Made by a program: the position numbers and the translations under genes
The notes under the pieces: generated by a model
The model's database searches: none
Told to the model about the DNA's origin: nothing
What the model saw: only the letters and a program-made list of their open reading frames with translations
Shown here: in pieces, positions 44,319 to 53,363 of the stretch
Numbering within the stretch: the first letter of the stretch is position 1
Layout: each line of letters begins with the position of its first letter
Assembly: GCA_003388505.1 (NCBI GenBank)
Contig: QQVO01000078.1
Coordinates: 54,357 to 118,356, forward strand
Source of the DNA: Planctomycetota bacterium
GTDB taxonomy: Bacteria; Planctomycetota; Planctomycetia; Planctomycetales; Planctomycetaceae
Length of the DNA stretch: 64,000 nucleotides
Direction of reading: 5' to 3'

Positions 44319-44993
44319 TTACGATGCCTGTTCATGTGCGTCCGTCCGCTCCGCCGCCAGTCGCGCCGTCACGACGGAGCAGAGCGATTCGTAGGCTTCA
44401 CGACTGCGGTCGTAGTCGTCCGGTTCGCTCGGACGACCACCGAACCATTTCATCTCGATCGTATCGGCCATTGTTTTCAGCGGCGAGTGAATCTCGGCCG
44501 CCCGGTACTTCCGCAGCAACTCCCGGTTGGTCGAGCCGGGACGATTCGGGCGCTTCTCGGCATTCTCCAGCCGCAGAATCGCCGCCCGAAACAGCAACCG
44601 CACCGCTTCAATCGCGTCGCCCTGCTGATGGGCCTCCGTCGCCATTTTTTCCAGATCGGCCGGGTAGAGCGCGCGCCGCTGTCGCTGCCTCAGCGCCTCT
44701 TCCGTTTGGGGGAGCCGCGCGACGCGCGAGACGCCCAGAATCATCCGCACCACGACGAATCCCAGCAGCAGCACCAGCAGAATCGCGACCGGAATCTGAA
44801 GCGCTGCGGGGAGAAACGCCAGCGCCGCTGCCAGCCACTCGATCCCTCCCCAGATCCACTTCAGAATCTCCAGCCAGATCGATTCCGCCCCCGTCGTGTT
44901 CGAGAGCGAATCGGGATGAAATTCCGGGCGCTTGAGCACTTCGGCGGCGACGCGGCGGATTTCGTCGGGAGGGGGAAGGTTCTCAGCCGGCAT
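44319..44993 (-). CDS. DUF4129-domain membrane protein
   Basis: 224 residues. A central hydrophobic region (LAAALAFLPAALQIPVAILL, VLLLGFVVVRMIL) is followed by the DUF4129 domain: EKMATEAHQQGDAIEAVRLL, NRELLRKY, and the C-terminal TIEMKWFGGRPSEPDDYDRS pattern. DUF4129 proteins are typically encoded with DUF4350, MoxR and DUF58 genes and have no proven function. The ATG is at 44993. The gap to DUF4350 is 30 bases and that from the upstream membrane gene is 49 bases, so the genes are likely one operon. Confidence 0.88.
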   Translation of the reverse strand: MPAENLPPPDEIRRVAAEVLKRPEFHPDSLSNTTGAESIWLEILKWIWGGIEWLAAALAFLPAALQIPVAILLVLLLGFVVVRMILGVSRVARLPQTEEALRQRQRRALYPADLEKMATEAHQQGDAIEAVRLLFRAAILRLENAEKRPNRPGSTNRELLRKYRAAEIHSPLKTMADTIEMKWFGGRPSEPDDYDRSREAYESLCSVVTARLAAERTDAHEQAS

Positions 44994-45042
44994 CGGAACG
45001 GCGTTTGGTCACAACGGAGGCGGAGTGTGGCTGGGGCTACAT

Positions 45043-45927
45043 TCAATCAGGCTCAGGCGAACTGAAGGGGGAGGAACCTGCGTCCGATTCAAGGCGTTCG
45101 GTCTCCCGCACAACTTCGTCTACGTGCAGTTCCAGGTCGTAATTCTCGGCCACGGAACGACACGAGAAATAGAAGGAGGTCGACGCCGCCGCGCTGAAGC
45201 AGAGCACGCCGGGGTAGAGCAGCGCCATCAACACGGCGCGAACTGAAAGCTGGGGGACGACTTGGGCGATCGCCATCACCATGGTCTCGATAATCAACAA
45301 CGCGATGACCAGAAAACAGGCCCGGCCGAACTGTTTGGTGCACAACGTCGCGCTGCGGCCGAGGGCTGCGAACGGGCCGGCGCGCTCAAGCACGATCGGC
45401 GGAATCACCGCCGCGAAAATCCCGCCGAGCAGAACGCCCGGTACGTAGCACATCGCCCAACCGAGCGTAAAGCAGAACCAGCGGATGCCCCAGGCGATGA
45501 TCAGCGCCGGCGAATACCGCAGGGCGCGTCGGATTGATCGGCCGATCGTCGGCCGTTCTCCCAGCATTGCTCCCGCACACAGGTAGGTCATCGCGCCCAG
45601 CGCGATCGGCTCAGCCACGCGATAGGCCAGAATCAACAACGGCAGGGCGACAACCGCGAATTGACGGAGCAACTGAAAGAGTTCATCCGGCCCCGCTTGC
45701 GGGATTACGGAAAGCCGTTGCGCCATTTCTTCCAGCGGACCGAGCCCGAAATAGGCCGCGACGGCCAACGGAACGCTCACAATGGCAACGCCGATCTTCG
45801 CCAGGTCGCCGAACCGCTCTCGCACCACCCAAGCGGCCTCGTCGAGGACGCCGCCTAGAGCCAGCACGCGAATCCGAATGCGGGGATGCTCTGCTCCGGT
45901 TTCAATTCCCGCCGCGGATGTCGCCAT
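45043..45927 (-). CDS. Multi-span membrane protein of the DUF4129 module, function unknown
   Basis: 294 residues with about five or six hydrophobic spans (IGVAIVSVPLAVAAYFGL, QFAVVALPLLILAYRV, CFLVIALLIIETMVMAI, VLMALLYPGVLCFSAAAS). It ends in a short cytoplasmic tail after FYFSCRSVAENYDLELHV. A tail of this kind (aromatic run, R-x-x-E-x-Y-DLEL) is seen in unnamed membrane proteins next to DUF4129 genes. I cannot assign a family with certainty. It sits between the coiled-coil protein and DUF4129 on the same strand. Confidence 0.65.
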   Translation of the reverse strand: MATSAAGIETGAEHPRIRIRVLALGGVLDEAAWVVRERFGDLAKIGVAIVSVPLAVAAYFGLGPLEEMAQRLSVIPQAGPDELFQLLRQFAVVALPLLILAYRVAEPIALGAMTYLCAGAMLGERPTIGRSIRRALRYSPALIIAWGIRWFCFTLGWAMCYVPGVLLGGIFAAVIPPIVLERAGPFAALGRSATLCTKQFGRACFLVIALLIIETMVMAIAQVVPQLSVRAVLMALLYPGVLCFSAAASTSFYFSCRSVAENYDLELHVDEVVRETERLESDAGSSPFSSPEPD

Positions 45928-45960
45928 GAAACCTGAGTTGCTTGGGTGCTACTGAGGGCA

Positions 45961-46042
45961 AGAATCTTCGCGTAGTGCGCAGATTTCGTGTGCAGCAAGT
46001 TCCGCGTCATGGACATCCGACTCGGCGGAGCGAGTCGGCCAC
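45961..46042. repeat. Dispersed repeat family E, copy 2 (inverted)
   Basis: Reverse-complement relative of 1900-1985: AGAATCTTCGCGTAGTGCGC, a TTTCGTGTGCAGCAAG block, and GACTCGGCGGAGCGAGTC palindrome. It lies between two genes of the same operon, so it must be transcribed. Confidence 0.7.
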
Positions 46043-46074
46043 ATGACGATCGGCTGCCGGGCGGAATACGGGTG

Positions 46075-47568
46075 TTACTTTGCCGTCGCCTCGTCCACTG
46101 CTTCGGCCTCGTCAATCCCCGGTCGGATCAACTCGAAATAGGTGCGAATCGTCTGCCGGTGGCCGAGCGGAATCGGCTCGCTGTCGAGCACCGCTTCAGC
46201 CATTTTCTGGTACTCGTCGTAGCTTCCCTGCGCCTGTCGGCGGGCCTGCTCCCGGCCTTCGGGAGCATAAGTGATCTCTACCTCGCTCGGTCCGTCGCCG
46301 GCCTGCCCCGTGATTTCTTCGACGTCGCCCGCCGAGGCGATGTCCGACTTGTCTCCGTAAGGACTGCCCGTCGTCGCTTTGCCCCACTGCTCGCTCGGCT
46401 TGTTGGACTGCTCGTTGACCAATCGCGGCGGACCCACCTGGTTGCTCTTGCACATCCCTTTGCACTCACTGAGCCGGTTGCACTGCGCGCGGAGCAGGGA
46501 ATTGATCGTCTTCCGTCGTTGATGCCTCCGCGTCTGGCGGGCCAGCTTCCTGGAAGACTCGCTCATCTTGCCGCTGTTGCCGCTCTTGCAGCCCTCGCAC
46601 ATCTCCGAGAGCGTATCAGCCAGTTGCCCCAGTCCGAGTTGCTCGCACGTCTCAGCCAGGCTGCCGAGCTTCTCTTCGAGCGCCCGCTGTTCTTTCCGTT
46701 GCAGGTTCACCTGCTCGAGTTGCTCCAGTTCCTCCGCCGCTTCGTCAAACTCCTTCTGCTCCAGCTTGGCGCCGGCGCCCTGGAAGTCGCCGGCCGCCAT
46801 CAGCGCTCCGCCGACCGACTGCAACTGGTTGTCCATCAGCGATTCGTTGTACTCAGCCTGTTCCTGCTGCATCCGCTCCTGCATTTCGGAAATCTTCTCC
46901 AGCGCCTCTTTGAGTTCGACGCCCGGCAGTTTCATCGCGTCGACTTCTTCCTCCAACTCCGCGATCAGTTCCTTCAGCTCCTCGTCCTCTTCCTCCTCGG
47001 CGATCTCCTTCAGTTCTTCCAGCCCGCGGTCGATCTCATCGGCCGCCATCAGAATCCCGGGCAGCGGTTCGAGCGGCTTCGCCAGAATCTCCTGCGAGTC
47101 GACCGGCCAGAACAGCAGCGTCATTGCCGTCAGCAGCGTGACGACCGCATAAGGCAGCGTTTTCGGCATCCGGAGCGGGGCGACGGAACGAGCGTCGACC
47201 TGCCGCAGATGGGCGGCGGTGTCGCTGACCTGCAATTCGCGGAGCGGCGTCTGTTCCGCTTCTGCGACGAACTGCAGCGCTGTAATCGAGCGATCTTTCA
47301 GGCGGTAATGCTCATCGACGGCGATGGCGGCCGCATGCATCGGGCGCTTCAACAGCAACCCTGCCACGAGCCCGATCACCGGGCCGGCCAACAAGAGGCT
47401 GCCTGCGACTCCGGGTCCGATCGGCTGGCCGGTGAGAACCTTCCAGATTCCGACAACGACGCCCAAGAGCGCGCTGGCGAGCAGTCCCCACACGGCGGCC
47501 CGGACGGCAAAGCTCCTCTGCTGACGACGATGAACCGCAGCCAGAACCGAGAGAATCTCCTGCTTCAT
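46075..47568 (-). CDS. Membrane-anchored coiled-coil protein, paralogue of 17159-18808
   Basis: 497 residues. Hydrophobic spans (AAVWGLLASALLGVVVGIW, GSLLLAGPVIGLVAGLLL, YAVVTLLTAMTLLFW) lead into an acidic coiled coil (LEELKEIAEEEEDEELKELI onward). A region with CEGC and a CxxxCKGMC cluster follows, then a conserved C terminus (ILDSEPIP-like: VLDSEPIPLGHRQTIRTYFE). The plan matches the protein at 17159-18808, including paired cysteines. It lies downstream of the vWA/GATase-like gene on the minus strand. A structural scaffold in the vWA machine is inferred only from position. Confidence 0.7.
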   Translation of the reverse strand: MKQEILSVLAAVHRRQQRSFAVRAAVWGLLASALLGVVVGIWKVLTGQPIGPGVAGSLLLAGPVIGLVAGLLLKRPMHAAAIAVDEHYRLKDRSITALQFVAEAEQTPLRELQVSDTAAHLRQVDARSVAPLRMPKTLPYAVVTLLTAMTLLFWPVDSQEILAKPLEPLPGILMAADEIDRGLEELKEIAEEEEDEELKELIAELEEEVDAMKLPGVELKEALEKISEMQERMQQEQAEYNESLMDNQLQSVGGALMAAGDFQGAGAKLEQKEFDEAAEELEQLEQVNLQRKEQRALEEKLGSLAETCEQLGLGQLADTLSEMCEGCKSGNSGKMSESSRKLARQTRRHQRRKTINSLLRAQCNRLSECKGMCKSNQVGPPRLVNEQSNKPSEQWGKATTGSPYGDKSDIASAGDVEEITGQAGDGPSEVEITYAPEGREQARRQAQGSYDEYQKMAEAVLDSEPIPLGHRQTIRTYFELIRPGIDEAEAVDEATAK

Positions 47569-47756
47569 CGGGCTGCTCCGCCGCTAGAGTCTTTCGGAGA
47601 GACATGAACGCATTGGCGCGCGTGTTGTCGTCCGTTCACTGAATTCCGTTCGGATGTACGAACCACGCTGGGTGGTCTTCTGTGAGGGAATTGTATCCCG
47701 TGTGCCAGTCGGTGAACGTCCGGATGTCAGGTTTCGTAGTGCTGCATCAAAGTTGG
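47569..47756. other. Intergenic, no gene recognised
   Basis: Spacer between the coiled-coil gene and repeat D2, with no credible coding frame or hairpin. With D2 and about 80 bases beyond it, this makes a 355-base gap in the minus-strand cluster, so a promoter for the downstream module may lie here. Confidence 0.4.
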
Positions 47757-47841
47757 TTTGACGGGTGCCACTGGCTCCGCTAGTGCGAACCGAAAAGGAC
47801 GCCTTCTCCGCGATGCACTGGCGAAGCCGGTGGCACCCAGG
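47757..47841. repeat. Dispersed repeat family D, copy 2
   Basis: TTTGACGGGTGCCACTGGCT to AAGCCGGTGGCACCCAGGC, with inverted-repeat ends as in copy 1 (18845-18946). One arm has a GCTAGTGC substitution. Confidence 0.8.
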
Positions 47842-47923
47842 CACTGAAGTTCTCCGTCTACAGAACATCAGATGGACGCATTCGCCCTTTCAAAGCCCTC
47901 GGGCCGCGACCCGCAAGGGCAAC

Positions 47924-50617
47924 TTACACTCTACCGGGCGCACCACCGGACGGCAATTTCAAACGCTTCTGAGGCAGGATCATCGAAAAGTCAATCCGCC
48001 GCAGGGCGACGTCAGCCAGGAACAACACCAGCGCCGCCGCGAGCAGATACGGCCACACCGGCACGGCGTTCGAAGCGGTCTCTTCGCTCAGTTCAAACAC
48101 CTGATCGGACGCGATTTCGTACGTTCCGCCCGAGACGTCGGCCAGCGACCGCAATAACTTTTCGTTCGTCGGCTTTAGACGAAGTTCGTCCGGATAACCG
48201 ACGACCAGCCCCCGCGACTGACGGTAATTGACGTCGCTGCCCCGCGTCTGGGCGATATCAATCTGATACGCCCCCGGATCAGCCACCTCGAACTCTCCCG
48301 TGTAACGGCCGGGCGCCGTCTGCGTCAGTGTCATTTCAGATTTCTTCAAGCGCGGATCGATCACAGTCAGTGTCGCATCCGCCTCGTTCAAGAACGCGCC
48401 GAGCGGATCGATGGAATCCACTCTCACCGACGCCCGCGTTCCCTCCCGCTGGACGTCAACCACGAACCCCTTGGCTTCGCTCTTCCGCATGGCGTGCCGC
48501 ACCACCTGGGCCCAGAACTTGTTGAACCCCGGCCACGACAACCATTCCGCCGCCCAGCGGCTCTTGCCATCGGAGGTCCACGCCACACTCATGCCGAGCC
48601 CGTAGCGCCACCAGGAAAGCAGCGGCTCGCCCGACTCCGTCGCCAGAATCACTTCGCTCGTCGGCTTGGGACGTGTGATGACGAACCCCAGCAGAAACGG
48701 CGCCGTGTCGAAATCGATCTCGGCCAGCGCCGGCGCCGAACGGATTACTTGCGGCAGAAACGGCTCCTCGTTGATCGCACTCTTGCTGGCGGTCACCGTC
48801 TCCTTGGCGAAGATCTGTGGAATCGAACTCGGATCATCGGTGAAGTAGTAGCGGCCCCGGCCGATCCGCGCGATCTCCTCCAGCAGCGCCTGATCGCAAC
48901 CCTGCCCGACGCCCACCGTCGTCACCGTAATCCGCGCGCCGGTCATCGCCTGGGCGATCCCCTGAAAATCTCCCGGTGCGGAGATGCCGTCCGTGAGGAT
49001 GATGCAATGCTTCAGCTTCGCGTTCGCTGCGGACAGGATGTCGTAGGCCTGCTCCATCGAAGGAGACATGTTCGTTCCCCCGCCCGCCTGAATCGTGCTG
49101 ATGCGGTCCTTCACAAGTCCGGAATCGGCGACCGGACGCAACTCGCTGATCTCGTACGTCTCGTCGTCGAACGCCAGCACGCCGATCTGGTCCCGGCTGC
49201 CAAGCAACTCCACGGCACTCTTCGCCGCCTCTTTGGCCAGTTCGATCTTCTGTCCCCCCATCGAGCCGGAGCGGTCAATGACGATTACCATCGCCAGACT
49301 CGGTTTTTCCTTTTCCTTCTCGAAGTCGCTCCGCACGGGCAGCACTTCTTCAATCACGCTCTTGTAATAGCCTCCCAGCCCGAACGACTGGTCCCCCCCC
49401 AGCATGATGAACCCACCGCCCAGATCGCTCACGTAGGTTCGCACCAGCTCCATCTGCCGCGACGTGAGATCTGTCGCCGGCACGTTGGAGAGCATAATCA
49501 GCTCATAATTCTGCAGATCGGCCAGCGACTCCGGCAGCCCCTGCGGCGGTCGCACGTCGACCAGCAGTTCCTGCTCTTCCAGGGCCCAGGCGAGATCGCG
49601 CGCCAGATCGGGCGTGCTGTCCACCAGCAACACGCGCGGCTTGCCCGACGCATATACCAGACCCGATGCCATATTGTTGTCGAGCAGCGTGTCGTCGAAC
49701 CGGTCCATCCGCGGAGACCCCGACTCGTCCCGCGGTCGCTCCAGCCGCACCGAGAACTCCTCCGGCTTCTCGCACTGCTGCCGGAACCGGAACCGGTTCT
49801 CCCCTTCAGTGATCGACTCGAGTTCGGAGATCACCCGATGATCCCCTTTGAAGACTTCGATCAGCACTTCATCGTCGTGATTGGAATTGATGACAACCTC
49901 AACATAGAACGGCTCCCCCTGGGCGACCTGCGTGGGAACTTCGACGGCGGAGACCTGTATTTCCGGGTCATCCCGTACAGGCAACGGCACGGTCGAGACC
50001 GGAATCTCCGCATTCATCGCCGTCCGCAGGGCGTCCCCCGCTGTCTCGTTGCCGTCGGAGAGCAGAATGATTCGCGGCACATGATGCGGCGGCATCCCCG
50101 CCGCCGCGATCTCCAACGCCGCCTGAATGTTGGTCGCCTGGGAGAGCTGAGAGTTGAGAGCTGACGGCTGAGAGTTATCGGACCCCACGCCCTTATTGTT
50201 GTCACTCTCTTGGCTCGCATTTCCCTGCTCTCGACCCTCGACCTTCGACCCTTGCCTCTTAATCTCCTCCGGTTCCGCCGCGAAAGGCAGGACGGCGTAA
50301 GTCGCCGGATCAACGTCAGTCGTCGCAGCGGCGATAAACTCATCAGCCTTCGCCCGCGCGTCGTCGTCGACGCTGAGGCTCTCATCCACCGCGAAAACCA
50401 CAAAGAGCTGCTCGGTCGGGCTGAGCAGGTTGAGTCCCGCCAGCGCAAGCACCAGGAGCAAAATGACAACCCCCCGCACCAGCAGCGAGACCAGCATCTG
50501 CCGCCGCGGCAGATCGACCAGGCTGCGATAGAAGTAGTAAACCAGCACCGGCAGGACCGCCAAAGCAGCCAGCCAGACCGGGCGAGTCAGCTCAAGTTCA
50601 TACGAGTCAAACGACAT
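47924..50617 (-). CDS. Giant vWA / GATase1-like membrane protein, cluster II
   Basis: 897 residues, paralogue of the protein at 23425-26523. N-terminal spans (PVWLAALAVLPVLVYYFY, LLVRGVVILLLVLALAGL) precede a first vWA domain with altered MIDAS (VFAVDESLSVDDD). A GATase1-like segment follows (YELIMLSNVPATDL, GFIMLGGDQSFGLGGYYK). The second vWA domain has a perfect MIDAS (MVIVIDRSGSMGGQK) and CIILTDG. A beta region and a C-terminal span (VWPYLLAAALVLFLADVALR) end the protein. In the paralogue the intact MIDAS is in the first domain and the degenerate one in the second: the reverse. About 40 low-complexity residues in the first vWA domain derive from heptamer-repeat DNA (50141-50257). Confidence 0.85.
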   Translation of the reverse strand: MSFDSYELELTRPVWLAALAVLPVLVYYFYRSLVDLPRRQMLVSLLVRGVVILLLVLALAGLNLLSPTEQLFVVFAVDESLSVDDDARAKADEFIAAATTDVDPATYAVLPFAAEPEEIKRQGSKVEGREQGNASQESDNNKGVGSDNSQPSALNSQLSQATNIQAALEIAAAGMPPHHVPRIILLSDGNETAGDALRTAMNAEIPVSTVPLPVRDDPEIQVSAVEVPTQVAQGEPFYVEVVINSNHDDEVLIEVFKGDHRVISELESITEGENRFRFRQQCEKPEEFSVRLERPRDESGSPRMDRFDDTLLDNNMASGLVYASGKPRVLLVDSTPDLARDLAWALEEQELLVDVRPPQGLPESLADLQNYELIMLSNVPATDLTSRQMELVRTYVSDLGGGFIMLGGDQSFGLGGYYKSVIEEVLPVRSDFEKEKEKPSLAMVIVIDRSGSMGGQKIELAKEAAKSAVELLGSRDQIGVLAFDDETYEISELRPVADSGLVKDRISTIQAGGGTNMSPSMEQAYDILSAANAKLKHCIILTDGISAPGDFQGIAQAMTGARITVTTVGVGQGCDQALLEEIARIGRGRYYFTDDPSSIPQIFAKETVTASKSAINEEPFLPQVIRSAPALAEIDFDTAPFLLGFVITRPKPTSEVILATESGEPLLSWWRYGLGMSVAWTSDGKSRWAAEWLSWPGFNKFWAQVVRHAMRKSEAKGFVVDVQREGTRASVRVDSIDPLGAFLNEADATLTVIDPRLKKSEMTLTQTAPGRYTGEFEVADPGAYQIDIAQTRGSDVNYRQSRGLVVGYPDELRLKPTNEKLLRSLADVSGGTYEIASDQVFELSEETASNAVPVWPYLLAAALVLFLADVALRRIDFSMILPQKRLKLPSGGAPGRV
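50141..50257. repeat. Heptamer-repeat DNA inserted in frame within a vWA coding region
   Basis: Two blocks of 7-base periodicity: GGAGAGCTGAGAGTTGAGAG onward at 50141-50176, and CTCGACC, CTCGACC, TTCGACC, CTTGCCT at 50230-50257, with irregular DNA between. The translated product is a Ser/Gln/Asn-rich loop (SDNSQPSALNSQLSQA) absent from the paralogous protein at 23425. Confidence 0.75.
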
Positions 50618-50626
50618 TCGGGTTGG

Positions 50627-50675
50627 GGCTCACGCAGAGGCACGCAGTCTTGGGGCTCACGCAAAGTCGCAAAGG
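50627..50675. repeat. Oligonucleotide repeats (GGGGCTCACGCA type)
   Basis: GGGGCTCACGCA occurs twice here (near 50627 and 50652), the second extended by AAGTCGCAAAGG. It is the reverse-complement version of the block at 50840-50865, so an inverted pair encloses a 165-base segment without genes, upstream of the vWA/GATase start. Confidence 0.65.
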
Positions 50676-50839
50676 GGGGAAGGTGATGGCGGTTTTCATT
50701 GATTCCAGCTCGTGAAAGACCAGAGTATCCCTGTTCGGGTGGTGATGAATGAAGTTTCTTGTGCACCCGTGCCGCGACCAAGATAATCTGTTTAACCGCA
50801 AACAACTTCTATTTTCCTTGGTCGCCCCCCACAACCCTC

Positions 50840-50865
50840 CTTTGCGTCTTTGCGACTTCGCGTGA
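50840..50865 (-). repeat. Direct repeat flanking GxxExxY copy 2, left
   Basis: 26 bases starting CTTTGCGTCTTTGCGACTTC. It matches 24 of 26 positions of 51287-51312 in the same orientation. The two enclose the GxxExxY gene at 50884-51267. Confidence 0.8.
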
Positions 50866-50883
50866 AAACCTTTCTCTCGCGCC

Positions 50884-51267
50884 TCATTCATCCAAACCGT
50901 TCACAATCCGCGAGATGCCGTCCTTGATCAAGGGCTCGCCGAAGTTGATGAGTAGCCCCAGTTTCATCCCGGTCAGTTTCAAATAGGTGAGCACTTGCTT
51001 CTTGTGCGAACGATGAAGCTCTTCCGCCGATTTCAATTCCACAATCACCTTGTCTTCCACCACCAGGTCCGCGCGAAACCCTTCATCGAACGAAATTCTA
51101 TCGTAAACAATCGGCACAACGACTTGTCTCCGAACCCGCAGGCCGCGCTTCTTCAATTCGTACGCCAAAGCGACCTCATAGACCGATTCGAACAGTCCCG
51201 GTCCCAGCGCAACATGCACGTTGAACGCCGCATCGACAATCACTCGCGTCATCTGGTTCTCCGTCAT
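50884..51267 (-). CDS. GxxExxY / PDDEXK_3-family nuclease-like protein, copy 2
   Basis: 127 residues from ATG 51267; earlier in-frame codons come from flanking repeat DNA. The family motif is GPGLFESVY. The PD-(D/E)XK-like core is FRADLVVEDKVIVELKSAEE, followed by QVLTYLKLTGMKLGLLINFG and KDGISRIVN. All motif residues are intact, so the protein may be active. It lies between the BatA-like gene (51330-53297) and the vWA/GATase gene. It is enclosed by 26-base direct repeats of the GCAAAGTCGC type. It is closer in sequence to copy 3 (53364-53741) than to copy 1, notably in TYLKL-G-K-GLLINF. Confidence 0.9.
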   Translation of the reverse strand: MTENQMTRVIVDAAFNVHVALGPGLFESVYEVALAYELKKRGLRVRRQVVVPIVYDRISFDEGFRADLVVEDKVIVELKSAEELHRSHKKQVLTYLKLTGMKLGLLINFGEPLIKDGISRIVNGLDE

Positions 51268-51286
51268 TCCGGCCAGCCCTTCAGTT

Positions 51287-51312
51287 CTTTGCGTCTTGGC
51301 GACTTTGCGTGA
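51287..51312 (-). repeat. Direct repeat flanking GxxExxY copy 2, right
   Basis: 26 bases starting CTTTGCGTCTTGGCGACTTT, the partner of 50840-50865. It ends 17 bases before the stop of the BatA-like gene on this strand. Confidence 0.8.
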
Positions 51313-51329
51313 GCCCCCGTTTCGTCTCC

Positions 51330-53297
51330 TCAAGTGATCCACCGCCGCTGATACAGGTACCACTCCGTCGCCACCAACGCCCAGGCCACGAGCACCAGGT
51401 AGAACCAGATCGGTTTCCCCCCGAGGCCGGCCCGTAATTGGCTCATCCCGACCGCCTCGATATCCGGCCCCCGCAGATCGCTCTCCCCCGGATTGGACAG
51501 ATTACAAGCCACCTGAACGCCCGGCGTTGTCGCCTCCGCTCCAGTCGAACCAGCCGACTCGCCCAAGCCGGTCGCATCTTCCGCGGTCACTGTCCAGACT
51601 CCACATCGATTCAATGGACCGATCAATGCCTCCTCACCGCCGGTCGCCACCAGCGTCTGATTGCCGTCCGGATCGGTCACCACGAATTCCCGCCGGGTTT
51701 CAACGGTCTGCTCGATTCCGTTCGGCCGCTCCTCTTCGACGCCGACGCGCGATTCCTCGGAGACTGTCTCGGACGCATCCGCAGCCCGAACCAGCCTGCT
51801 GACATCAATCCGGGCAATCTCACCCGCAGCGACCGCCTCCCGCAGTTCACCCTTGTCGCCCGTGAACCAGTTCAAGGCGTTCGTCATCATGATCGGGAAG
51901 GCCGTTCTCAAGGGCAGATCACCCTGCTCCAGATCGACCGTCAGCACGAGGACGTTGCCGGTCGACCGCGACACGGCGAAGTACAACGGATCCTCCGTCG
52001 CGGAAGTCGCCAGTGTCACCGCCTCTGTGGTCGGCTGGAGCATTCGAGCCCGCGGCATGATGACATTGTCGAGCTTCACGTGCGCCATCAGGGCGTGCTC
52101 GCTGTTCTGCGACGCCACAATCGGCTGCTCCAGCACTTCGCCCGCCTCCCACAGGTCGTTGCCTTCCGTCGGATCGATGAACAACACGTTGCCGGCTGGA
52201 ACAGTCTCGGGCGTCTGCCGATGAAACACCAGAATGGTTCCATCGTCGACGCTTGAGGGCGGCCGGTTCACCACACGCAGGTCAACAAGCTGGTTCGCCG
52301 CGAACACCCGCTCCAGGAACAGGTTCCCTTCGCAAACCAGCACGACGGGAATCCGTCTTCGTTCCGGCAGGATCGCGACGGCCGAGTTGTCTGTCTCCAG
52401 CGCGTCGGCGTGGTCAATCACGGCTGTGAGTCGTCCGCCGTCGGGCGTGGTCTGGTCGAGCACGCGGGTCCAGGTTTCGTCCGGCTCCAGCGAAACCGGC
52501 AAGACATCGACAATGTCGTCGTCAAGCGTCAGTTCCAGCCGCGTTTCAATCGCCTCATCCGACAGATTGCGGACCTCGATCAACACCTGCAGGCCCACCG
52601 GATCAAGCAGACTGCGTCGAACCTGAAACTGCGTGATCGCCACGTTCCCCGCGTTCGTCCCGATCGGCTGCCAGACGACGTCCTCCCGCTTCGCCAACTC
52701 ACTGGCACCCTCGAAGCATCCATCACTCAGAATCACAACCTTCGCATTCTCGTGACCCGCCAACAGTCGCTCCGCCAGCGTGACGGCTTCCGAGACCTTC
52801 GTTGGTCCGTCGGTCGCTTCAACCTTCGCCAGCGCATCGCGCAGCGTCTTCTGGTGACCGGTCAGTCCGCATGCGACCTTCGGCTGCGTCCCGGCCGAAA
52901 CAATCGCCATTTCGTCACCCAGCCTGAGCGAACCGATCAGGCCGCGCGCCGCCTCTGTTGCTTGGCCGAAACGACTCGGCTCAACGTCGCCGGCCCGCAT
53001 GCTGGCGGAGTTGTCCACGACGACGACGAGTCGCCGCCGGTTCCGCTCCTCCGAGGCAAAGAACGGATCGGTCAAAGCCCCCACAAGCAGCAGCAGGAAC
53101 AGCAACTGCAAGAGCAGCGACAACCAGTGCCGCAGCGTCTGCCACAGGCTGCGGGGCTGCTTTTCTTCGAACACCTGCTGCCAGAACATGATCGTCGACA
53201 CCGGCACCCGCCGCATGCGGATTTTCAGGATGTAGAAGATCACCACCGGCACCGCCAGCGCCGCCCACCACAACGCAGTTGGAGCAGCGAAGTTCAT
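51330..53297 (-). CDS. BatA-like membrane protein with vWA domain, cluster II
   Basis: 655 residues, with the same plan as 29977-31938. An N-terminal anchor (WWAALAVPVVIFYILKIRMR), MFWQQVFEEKQPRSLWQTLR and a second span (WLSLLLQLLFLLLLVGAL) lead to a vWA domain with complete MIDAS (VVVVDNSASMRAGD) and KVVILSDGCFEG. Next is a long beta-rich part, and a C-terminal span (PIWFYLVLVAWALVATEWYL). The ATG is at 53297. It is flanked on both sides by GxxExxY genes, which separate it from DUF58 upstream and vWA/GATase downstream. The WQQVxE block between spans is shared with its paralogue. Confidence 0.88.
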   Translation of the reverse strand: MNFAAPTALWWAALAVPVVIFYILKIRMRRVPVSTIMFWQQVFEEKQPRSLWQTLRHWLSLLLQLLFLLLLVGALTDPFFASEERNRRRLVVVVDNSASMRAGDVEPSRFGQATEAARGLIGSLRLGDEMAIVSAGTQPKVACGLTGHQKTLRDALAKVEATDGPTKVSEAVTLAERLLAGHENAKVVILSDGCFEGASELAKREDVVWQPIGTNAGNVAITQFQVRRSLLDPVGLQVLIEVRNLSDEAIETRLELTLDDDIVDVLPVSLEPDETWTRVLDQTTPDGGRLTAVIDHADALETDNSAVAILPERRRIPVVLVCEGNLFLERVFAANQLVDLRVVNRPPSSVDDGTILVFHRQTPETVPAGNVLFIDPTEGNDLWEAGEVLEQPIVASQNSEHALMAHVKLDNVIMPRARMLQPTTEAVTLATSATEDPLYFAVSRSTGNVLVLTVDLEQGDLPLRTAFPIMMTNALNWFTGDKGELREAVAAGEIARIDVSRLVRAADASETVSEESRVGVEEERPNGIEQTVETRREFVVTDPDGNQTLVATGGEEALIGPLNRCGVWTVTAEDATGLGESAGSTGAEATTPGVQVACNLSNPGESDLRGPDIEAVGMSQLRAGLGGKPIWFYLVLVAWALVATEWYLYQRRWIT

Positions 53298-53305
53298 GGG
53301 GCGGT

Positions 53306-53343
53306 ACCACGGAGGCGCGGAGACGCGGAGAGGACACGGAGGT
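53306..53343. repeat. Oligonucleotide repeat of the CCACGGAGGCGCGGAGACGC type
   Basis: The stretch ACCACGGAGGCGCGGAGACG, continuing CGGAGAGGACACGGAGG, is between the BatA-like gene start and GxxExxY copy 3. Related blocks are at 54665-54701, 54823-54860 and 62012-62040. Confidence 0.7.
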
Positions 53344-53363
53344 TGTTCATGGTCTGGGGCGCT

